From NCBI GenBank assembly GCA_014190575.1, contig BJGQ01000005.1, positions 1 to 64,000 on the forward strand: 64,000 bases of DNA, read 5' to 3'. The position numbers were made by a program, and so were the translations under genes. The notes beneath the pieces are model-generated. The model had not been told where the DNA came from. It saw only the letters and a list, made by a program, of their open reading frames with translations, and made no database searches. The DNA comes from Bacteroidota bacterium. Its GTDB lineage: Bacteria; Bacteroidota; Bacteroidia; Chitinophagales; UBA10324. Shown piece after piece: positions 57,486-64,000 of the stretch. How positions within the stretch are numbered: position 1 is the stretch's first letter; each line of letters opens with the position of its first letter.

Positions 57486-58412
57486 ATGGCGAAAATTTCC
57501 ATCATCACTCCCTGCTACTTCAACGAAAAAAATATTCCTGTGACTGTTACAGCATTTCTGGAAAATGAAAAAAACTTTCCGGCAGGAACACAATTCGAAT
57601 ATGTGTTAGTAGATGATGGTTCGAAAGACAACACGGTTCAGGAGCTTTTAAAATTTAAAGAGCAACATCCTGATAAATTTAAAATCATTAAGCTCGCTGG
57701 TAATGTTGGTTCGTACAACGCCATTCTTGCAGGAATGAAATTCGCAACCGGCGATTGCAATGTGATTCTCACTGCTGATTTGCAGGACCCGCCGGAGTTG
57801 GTTCCAAAAATGTTTGACTACTGGACGAAGGGAATAAAATTCGTAATTGCCAATCGCAACGACCGCGAAGACCACTGGATGCACAATATTTTTTCTAACA
57901 CTTATCACTACCTGATTAAAAAATTTGCGTTACCCAATATTCCAAAAGGTGGTTTTGATTTTTGTTTGTTCGATAAACAAATGAGAGATGAAGTAGTGGC
58001 GATGGATGAAAAAAATACGAACACCATTTATTTGTTGTCGTGGCTCAATTATGATTATGTAAGTATTCCATACACACGAAAGAAAAGAGAGATTGGAAAA
58101 TCGCGCTGGACTTTAAAAAAGAAACTGAAATTATTTATTGATTCGTTTGTGGCTTTTTCATTTTTCCCGATTCGTATGATTTCTGTGATGGGATTTTTAC
58201 TGGGCCTCGTTGCGCTCGCTTATGGTGGATTTATTTTGTTCGAAAAATATTTCGGCAACATTGCTGTAACAGGTTGGACAACCATCATGGTGGTTGTGCT
58301 ATTTGTTTCTGCTTTCCAGATGATAGCACTCGGTGTGATTGGCGAATATGTGTGGCGCGCGTTAGATGCTTCACGCAAGAGACCGAACTATGTGGTTGAT
58401 AAAATGTGGTAA
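57486..58412 (+). CDS. glycosyltransferase family 2 (polyprenyl-phosphate glycosyltransferase, GtrB/ArnC-like)
   Basis: 'ISIITPCYFNEKNIPVTVTAFLENE', 'YVLVDDGSKDNTVQELL', 'ILTADLQDPPELVPKM', two C-terminal TM helices. Confidence 0.92.
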   Translation: MAKISIITPCYFNEKNIPVTVTAFLENEKNFPAGTQFEYVLVDDGSKDNTVQELLKFKEQHPDKFKIIKLAGNVGSYNAILAGMKFATGDCNVILTADLQDPPELVPKMFDYWTKGIKFVIANRNDREDHWMHNIFSNTYHYLIKKFALPNIPKGGFDFCLFDKQMRDEVVAMDEKNTNTIYLLSWLNYDYVSIPYTRKKREIGKSRWTLKKKLKLFIDSFVAFSFFPIRMISVMGFLLGLVALAYGGFILFEKYFGNIAVTGWTTIMVVVLFVSAFQMIALGVIGEYVWRALDASRKRPNYVVDKMW

Positions 58413-58418
58413 TTAAAA

Positions 58419-59528
58419 ATGAGCGACGAAATAAAATTTCTTGATTTCACTTACATGAATGCACAAGTGCGCGCATCCATGCTTCAGCAATTTGAAAATG
58501 TATTCGACAGTCAGTGGTACATTTTAGGTGACCGTGTAAAGCAGTTCGAAAAAATTTATGCTGATGCAAACGAAGTGAAACATTGTGTTGGAGTAGCAAA
58601 TGGATTAGACGCTTTGATTTTATGTTTGAAAGCATTGGATATAAAAACTGGTGACGAAGTGATTGTTCCATCAAACACTTACATCGCATCTTGGTTAGCA
58701 GTTTCCTATGTTGGTGCAACTCCGGTTCCGGTTGAGCCGAATGAAAACACCTACAATATTTCACCTGAAAAAATTAAAGCTGCCATCACAAAAAAAACAA
58801 AAGCAATAATGCCGGTTCATTTGTATGGACAAGCATGTGAGATGGATGCAATCATGAAAATTGCGGAAGAAAATAATTTGTATGTGGTGGAAGATAATGC
58901 GCAGGCTCAGGGTTCATCTTACAACGGAAAACTAACCGGAAGTTTCGGTCACATGAATGCAACAAGTTTTTATCCGGGAAAAAATTTAGGTGCTTATGGT
59001 GATGCCGGTGCAGTTACAACAAACGATGATGCGCTTGCTGAAAAAGTAAAAGTGTTGCGCAACTACGGTTCGCAGAAAAAATATTTCAACGAAGTAAAAG
59101 GAGTGAACTCAAGATTGGATGAATTGCAGGCAGCTTTTCTATCTGTAAAAATTAATTATCTCGCGCAGTGGAATGCTGAAAGAAATGCAATTGCTTGTTG
59201 GTACAACGAAAGTTTATCTGCAATAAAAAATATTTCAATTCCTCAATTAGCCGAAGGAGCAACAAGCAATTATCACTTGTATGTTATCAGAACTGAAAAG
59301 CGCGATGCGCTTGCCGAACATTTAAAAAGGAATGCAATCGGTTCGCTGATTCACTATCCGGTTCCACCACATTTGCAGGTCGCCTATCGCGAACTCGGAT
59401 ATAAGAAAGGAGATTTTCCAATCTCCGAAAAAATAGCGGAGACTTGTTTGAGTTTGCCTGTTTATCCCGGTATGAAAAAGGAACAGGTGGATAGAGTGGT
59501 AAATTGTATTAGAGAATTCCAAAATTGA
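58419..59528 (+). CDS. DegT/DnrJ/EryC1/StrS aminotransferase (FdtB/QdtB-like)
   Basis: '[49 protein letters not shown]', '[44 protein letters not shown]'. Confidence 0.95.
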   Translation: MSDEIKFLDFTYMNAQVRASMLQQFENVFDSQWYILGDRVKQFEKIYADANEVKHCVGVANGLDALILCLKALDIKTGDEVIVPSNTYIASWLAVSYVGATPVPVEPNENTYNISPEKIKAAITKKTKAIMPVHLYGQACEMDAIMKIAEENNLYVVEDNAQAQGSSYNGKLTGSFGHMNATSFYPGKNLGAYGDAGAVTTNDDALAEKVKVLRNYGSQKKYFNEVKGVNSRLDELQAAFLSVKINYLAQWNAERNAIACWYNESLSAIKNISIPQLAEGATSNYHLYVIRTEKRDALAEHLKRNAIGSLIHYPVPPHLQVAYRELGYKKGDFPISEKIAETCLSLPVYPGMKKEQVDRVVNCIREFQN

Positions 59529-59543
59529 AATTCAAATCAGGAT

Positions 59544-60629
59544 TTAAACCCCAACCGTACTCTCCTTCATCAACTCCGCATTTTCCGCCATCTGCAAAGC
59601 ATCGAGCATTTCCTGAATATTTCCATTTATGAAATCGGGTAAAGTATAAACAGTCATTCCTATGCGGTGATCAGTTACACGACCTTGCGGATAATTATAA
59701 GTGCGGATTTTTGCAGAGCGGTCGCCGCTGCTCACCATTGATTTTCTTTTTGCTGCAATTTCTCCTTCGTGTTTTCGCACTGCTGCTTCATACAATCTGG
59801 TGCGCAACATCTTCATCGCCTTTTCACGATTGCCTAATTGCGAACGCTCGGTCTGACACATCACCACAACTCCTGTAGCAATGTGTGTGAGAATAACTTT
59901 CGTTTCCACCTTGTTTACATTCTGCCCACCTGCGCCACCGCTTCTTGCGGTTTCCATTTTCACATCTGCATCTCGAACTTCCACATCCACTTCTTCAGCT
60001 TCAGGCATCACCGCAACTGTCGCGGCGCTTGTGTGTACTCGACCTTGCGCTTCCGTTGCGGGCACACGCTGCACGCGATGCACACCTGATTCGAATTTCA
60101 AAGTGCCGTAAACATTTTCTCCGGTCACTTCAAATATCACTTCCTTGTAACCACCCATTGTACCGGGACTGTCGCTCACTAATTCCAGTTTCCATTTTTT
60201 GTTTTCACAGTAGCGTATGTACATGCGATACAATTCACCGGCAAACAAACTGGCTTCATCACCACCTGTGCCGGCACGGATTTCAATCACTGCATTCTTT
60301 TCGTCAGTAGGATCTTTCGGTAGCAACAATAAACGAATGGCTTCTTCCGATTTTAATTTTTCATCTTCTAAACCATCGAGTTCACTTTTTGCCATTTGCT
60401 TGAACTCATCATCTTTTTCGGTTTCAATAATGTGCCGGTTGTTCTCGATGTTGCCTAAGATGACTTTGTATTTTTCAAATGCTTCGACCACTTTCTGCAA
60501 TTCTTTGTACGACTTATTCAATTGCACATACAATCGCTGATCAGCAATTTTTCTCGGGTCGTTCAACTGCAATTCTAAATCCTGCCATTTCTCTTTTATT
60601 GACTGGAGGCGATTAACTAATTCGTTCAT
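59544..60629 (-). CDS. prfA: peptide chain release factor 1
   Basis: GGQ motif '[26 protein letters not shown]', '[18 protein letters not shown]'. Confidence 0.95.
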   Translation of the reverse strand: MNELVNRLQSIKEKWQDLELQLNDPRKIADQRLYVQLNKSYKELQKVVEAFEKYKVILGNIENNRHIIETEKDDEFKQMAKSELDGLEDEKLKSEEAIRLLLLPKDPTDEKNAVIEIRAGTGGDEASLFAGELYRMYIRYCENKKWKLELVSDSPGTMGGYKEVIFEVTGENVYGTLKFESGVHRVQRVPATEAQGRVHTSAATVAVMPEAEEVDVEVRDADVKMETARSGGAGGQNVNKVETKVILTHIATGVVVMCQTERSQLGNREKAMKMLRTRLYEAAVRKHEGEIAAKRKSMVSSGDRSAKIRTYNYPQGRVTDHRIGMTVYTLPDFINGNIQEMLDALQMAENAELMKESTVGV

Positions 60630-60665
60630 TGTGGCGCAAAAATAAGAAGTTCAGGGAAAGACTAA

Positions 60666-61400
60666 TCAGTACGGATAAACTGCAATCTGCTCTTGCTGTA
60701 ACAGATATATAAAGTGAGCTTCGATCCGGAAGTACATCGCGGAATCAGGAAGTGTAACACTTGTTGTTTCCACTGTTTTAAAATTATACGATTGAATTTT
60801 ATTTTCTTTCTGATAAAAAAGCTGATTGTTCTCCACTTGAAAATCAGTGATTCCTTTTAATGCAATTTTATTGGAGAAGGATCCATACTGATCAAAAACA
60901 AAAATCCCCTGCGAAGTATCTGATAAATAAAGTTGTTGATTTTCTTCCTTCAATTGAAAAGATTGAATCGGCAAGTCAGAAAAATTCTGTAATGCAGTTC
61001 CGTCTTTTATAAGATGGAGTTGATTATCAAATTTTTTCAATCGCTGATCGGCTTCATCGTACACCCAGAAATTTCCATCCTGCGATAAACACGCAACCGG
61101 CGATTGTATAATTCCAATCGGAGCAAGTTGCGTTTCTGCAATTTCAGAAAGTGTATTGTCGAGCCACACGATGGTGCTGAAATTTTTGTAGTACAACATC
61201 AGTTTCATCGGATTGGAAACATCAAGACTCGTTGGTTGTCCGAGCGATTTGTTTGTGAAAGTGTGTAACAGTTGACCGGAAGAATCATACTTCACCACTT
61301 TGTAATCAGAGGTAACCGCATAAATATTCTGCAGATTATCAGTAGTGAAAAACAGCGCACTCACTTTTATAATGAAGAACAAATGCCACAGCGGTTCCAT
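60666..61400 (-). CDS. hypothetical beta-propeller-like protein
   Basis: Repeated 'DNLQNIYAVTSDYKVVKYDSSGQLLHTF', 'QDGNFWVYDEADQRLKKFDNQ' blades; start overlaps the lpxH stop region. Confidence 0.6.
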   Translation of the reverse strand: MEPLWHLFFIIKVSALFFTTDNLQNIYAVTSDYKVVKYDSSGQLLHTFTNKSLGQPTSLDVSNPMKLMLYYKNFSTIVWLDNTLSEIAETQLAPIGIIQSPVACLSQDGNFWVYDEADQRLKKFDNQLHLIKDGTALQNFSDLPIQSFQLKEENQQLYLSDTSQGIFVFDQYGSFSNKIALKGITDFQVENNQLFYQKENKIQSYNFKTVETTSVTLPDSAMYFRIEAHFIYLLQQEQIAVYPY

Positions 61401-62170
61401 TATTTCTGATAATATTTTAATTCTAGTTTCTCTCCGTCAAAAGTTGCGTAGCTGTAAAACCGCAACCAATCGCCGAGGTTAATGTAACGGCTTTTTTCAT
61501 TCAGCGGATAATCCATTGCAAGGTGACGATGACCAAAAATAAAATAATCAATCTGTTCGTGCTTCAGCATTTCCCTTGCGTAACCGATCAGCCATTCTTT
61601 TTCTTCACCCAGAAAATTTTCTTTCACTTCACCATTCAGAAAACGATTGTTGTAACTCCATTTTTTTCCAATCCAAACACCGAAGTTCGGATGTACTCGC
61701 GCAAACAACCAACGAAAAACCCGCGCATGAAAAATTTTCTTAATCAACTTGTACTTGTAATCGCCGGGGCCCAATCCATCGCCGTGACCAATCAGAAATT
61801 TTTTGCCATTACACTCAAATTGAATTTCTTTATTGAAGATTGGAATATCCATTTCCTCCGTGAAATAATTTTTCATCCACTGATCGTGATTGCCCGAAAA
61901 AAAATAAATGGGAATATTTTTATCGCGCAACTCCGCCAGTTTTCCCAGCACGCGAACAAATCCTTTCGGAACCACCTGCTTGTATTCAAACCAAAAATCG
62001 AACAAATCGCCAAGAATAAAAATGCACTGCGCGTCTTTCGAAACTTCGTCGAGCCACTGAATAAATAATTTCTCGCGCTGCAAACTTTTCTCGCGCGTGG
62101 GCACACCGAGATGCAGATCAGAAGCAAAATAAATTTTCTTTCCGCTGTCAACGGAGATGGGGAACTGCAT
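61400..62170 (-). CDS. lpxH: UDP-2,3-diacylglucosamine diphosphatase
   Basis: 'IYFASDLHLGVPTREKS', 'FILGDLFDFWFEYK', 'YFFSGNHDQWMKNYF', 'IGHGDGLGPGDYKYKLIKKIFHAR', 'IFGHRHLAMDYPLNEKSRYINLGDW'. Confidence 0.93.
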   Translation of the reverse strand: MQFPISVDSGKKIYFASDLHLGVPTREKSLQREKLFIQWLDEVSKDAQCIFILGDLFDFWFEYKQVVPKGFVRVLGKLAELRDKNIPIYFFSGNHDQWMKNYFTEEMDIPIFNKEIQFECNGKKFLIGHGDGLGPGDYKYKLIKKIFHARVFRWLFARVHPNFGVWIGKKWSYNNRFLNGEVKENFLGEEKEWLIGYAREMLKHEQIDYFIFGHRHLAMDYPLNEKSRYINLGDWLRFYSYATFDGEKLELKYYQK

Positions 62171-62814
62171 CAGCGAACCGGATCGTCAATCAAAAAAACA
62201 TAAACTTCTTTCGGACCATGCGCACCGAGCACTAAAGTTTTTTCAATATCCGCCGTACGGCTCGGACCCGTTGCAATCGAAATCATACTCGGCAGATTGC
62301 CTTCATATTTCTGTAACACTAATTGCACTGCATCCTTAATATCAAAAACCAGTTGCGAAGTATAAGCCACCACAATATGAATGGGCGGAAAGATAGTCAA
62401 ACTGCGACCGCTCTGCTGCCGGCTCGTGAGCAAAATGCTGCCAGTGCGCGCCACTAAGCACTCGCACAAAGTAATTCCGGCATCGGCTTTATCAATTGTT
62501 TTTCCCACGCGGCATTTATTAAAATCGAATCGCTGAAATAAATCCTGCAGCGGTTTTTCCCAGCAGTACAAATGATTCCAGCCCTTCTCGTTCGCCACCG
62601 CTGAAATGGATTGAATGAACTCAGCAATGTTTTCGCAGTAAATAAAATTGCCCTGAATTTTTGTGAACTGCTCTGCAAAAACCACATCCAGTGTATCGGT
62701 AGGCGCCGGATAAACCGAAGCCGTCTGGTAAATATTCGGAAAAGGAATGTTGGTGGAATGAATGAGCGCCTTCCGAATTTTTTTCAGCACGCGCTCTTTA
62801 CTGGTTGGCTCCAT
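62170..62814 (-). CDS. LUD-domain protein (LutC/YkgG-like)
   Basis: 'DAGITLCECLVARTGSILLTSRQQSGRSLTIFPPIHIVVAYTSQLV', 'MISIATGPSRTADIEKTLVLGAHGPKEVYVFLID'. Confidence 0.88.
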   Translation of the reverse strand: MEPTSKERVLKKIRKALIHSTNIPFPNIYQTASVYPAPTDTLDVVFAEQFTKIQGNFIYCENIAEFIQSISAVANEKGWNHLYCWEKPLQDLFQRFDFNKCRVGKTIDKADAGITLCECLVARTGSILLTSRQQSGRSLTIFPPIHIVVAYTSQLVFDIKDAVQLVLQKYEGNLPSMISIATGPSRTADIEKTLVLGAHGPKEVYVFLIDDPVR

Positions 62815-62999
62815 AGTTTTTATTAGTGAAGCAAAAGTAGAAATAAGCGTTTAACAATTTAATTTCTTCATTTTCATTTAACCACAATGACAATAAGAGA
62901 CACTTGTTTCAAAAATTTTCCCTCAATCAGTAAGAACAATTTTCTAAATACAATCAGGATTAATACGCCTTTCTATATTTGTTTCGTTCAATCATCAAA

Positions 63000-64000
63000 A
63001 TGTTTTCGCGCTTCGTTTTTATTCTCTCCGTATCATTTCTTTTTTCATGTCAACATGAAAACACATCGCAAACCGCTGTTCCGGATAACCGCGTGCTCAC
63101 CAATGCCGATGGCGATTACATTCAGTTGCCCGATGCGCTGAAATTTTTGAGCGACTGGAAAAAAGAAAATAACTTAACGGTGCAGTGGATGCAGGAACCC
63201 GACAATCTGCATCCGTGTAACGGTCGCACACTTTCGCGCGCCATTGTTTTTACACTGATACACCGCTCACTGCTTTCGATTGACCCAATGACGCGCAAAC
63301 TGAAAGCTGACCTGGTAAAAGAAATTCCGGTCTCGCACGACGGACTCACTTATCGTTTTGAACTGAAAGACGAACCCGCGTTTGATGATGGCGCTCAACT
63401 GACTGTGGACGATGTGATTTTTTCTTTCAAGGCATATACCTGTCCGCTGGTGAATGTGTCGGGCAGAAGCGCGCTGAATAATTTGCTGAATATTGTAAAA
63501 GATAATTCGAATGCGCGCGCGTTTACGGTGACGATGAAGAAGGTTCTGGCGCAAAACCTGTTTATACTCACCGACTTTCCGATACTGGAAAAGAAATTTT
63601 ATGATGCGGATGATGCTTTGAAAAATTATCCGGTGAATTGGGTGAATGTGGAAGACCAGCCCGGCATGAATAAAACTTTTCCGACTGCGTGGGCTGCTGC
63701 GTTTAATGATGGCAAGTACGGCAATGACCCAGCGCTGATTAACGGGCTTGGTGCTTACAAAGTGAAAAGCTGGGAGCGCGGACAAACTCTGACACTGGAA
63801 ATGAAAAAAAATCACTGGACAGAAAAATTGTCTGCCGAAATTTTAAATCAGTTTTATCCGAAGCAAATCAATTTTAAAATTATCACGGACGAAAACGCGA
63901 TTCTGTTGGCGGCGCGCAATCAGGAATTTGATGCGAGCTTCTGGCTGCCATCGAAGGTGTTGCTCGAATTGCATAAGGATTCGTCGTTCACCAAAAATTA
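63000..64000 (+). CDS. ABC transporter substrate-binding lipoprotein, oligopeptide-binding (SBP family 5), 3' truncated by window
   Basis: ATG at 63000 opens a frame to the window end, so it is absent from the ORF track: MFSRFVFILSVSFLFSCQHENTSQ (lipobox), 'ALINGLGAYKVKSWERGQTLTLEMKKNHW', 'LVKEIPVSHDGLTYRFELKDEPAFDDGAQLTVDDVIFSF'. Confidence 0.85.
   Translation, partial: MFSRFVFILSVSFLFSCQHENTSQTAVPDNRVLTNADGDYIQLPDALKFLSDWKKENNLTVQWMQEPDNLHPCNGRTLSRAIVFTLIHRSLLSIDPMTRKLKADLVKEIPVSHDGLTYRFELKDEPAFDDGAQLTVDDVIFSFKAYTCPLVNVSGRSALNNLLNIVKDNSNARAFTVTMKKVLAQNLFILTDFPILEKKFYDADDALKNYPVNWVNVEDQPGMNKTFPTAWAAAFNDGKYGNDPALINGLGAYKVKSWERGQTLTLEMKKNHWTEKLSAEILNQFYPKQINFKIITDENAILLAARNQEFDASFWLPSKVLLELHKDSSFTKN

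Noticed and set aside
57038-57508. 156-aa minus-strand ORF opposite the acetyltransferase gene
   Set aside because: It is antisense to an unambiguous left-handed beta-helix protein; composition reflects the opposite strand.
59838-60540. Cluster of overlapping plus-strand ORFs opposite prfA
   Set aside because: All are low-complexity His/Cys/Ser-rich translations of the antisense of RF1; not credible genes.
61523-62068. 181-aa plus-strand ORF opposite lpxH
   Set aside because: It is antisense to a well-conserved LpxH coding sequence and has no recognisable domain or RBS; a shadow ORF.
63267-63815. 182-aa minus-strand ORF near the right end
   Set aside because: It lies antisense to the partial oligopeptide-binding lipoprotein gene that starts at 63000 and runs off the window, which explains the coding signal.
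1-64000. tRNA/rRNA or riboswitch genes
   Set aside because: I read the intergenic regions for tRNA T-loop patterns and rRNA-like sequence and saw none convincing. A tRNAscan/Infernal run would be needed to exclude small RNAs.

Overview
This 64 kb window is chromosomal DNA from a member of the Bacteroidota. The evidence is gld genes, type IX secretion (T9SS) C-terminal sorting domains, low G+C and Bacteroidota-type RF1 and GlyRS. I found no rRNA, tRNA, CRISPR array, transposase or prophage. Left to right it contains: (1) a run of T9SS cargo genes (BNR/sialidase-like, multicopper oxidase, two thioredoxin-like) bracketed by two Cys-rich HYC_CC_PP-like small proteins; (2) a metal-uptake locus with an outer-membrane barrel, a ZnuA-like binding protein and a ZnuB-like permease but no ATPase gene; (3) cysC-cysD-cysN; (4) an M20 peptidase and a PKD-repeat CHU_C protein; (5) terC, a DUF4340 protein and gldG-gldF-gldA; (6) a locus of modular secreted repeat proteins; (7) glyS, gmk, apaG, metF; (8) an exopolysaccharide locus (asnB-like, GT4, Wza-like, Wzc-like, WecA-like, crcB); (9) sucA; (10) two class-V aminotransferase genes flanking a pair of paralogous secreted Fn3/T9SS genes, one interrupted by an in-frame TGA; (11) an Fdt/Qdt-type 3-amino-sugar cluster with GT2 and GT39 genes; (12) prfA, lpxH, a LUD-domain gene and a partial oligopeptide-binding lipoprotein. 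The observations most worth a second look are a palindromic interspersed repeat embedded in frame in sucA with a related copy upstream of gldA, the TGA-for-Cys interruption at 47605, the shared upstream element and shared 3' module/terminator of the two paralogous secreted genes, the T9SS copper/thiol-redox cargo cluster with an atypical Cys-containing sorting-domain hairpin, and the tandem FdtA-type cupins.
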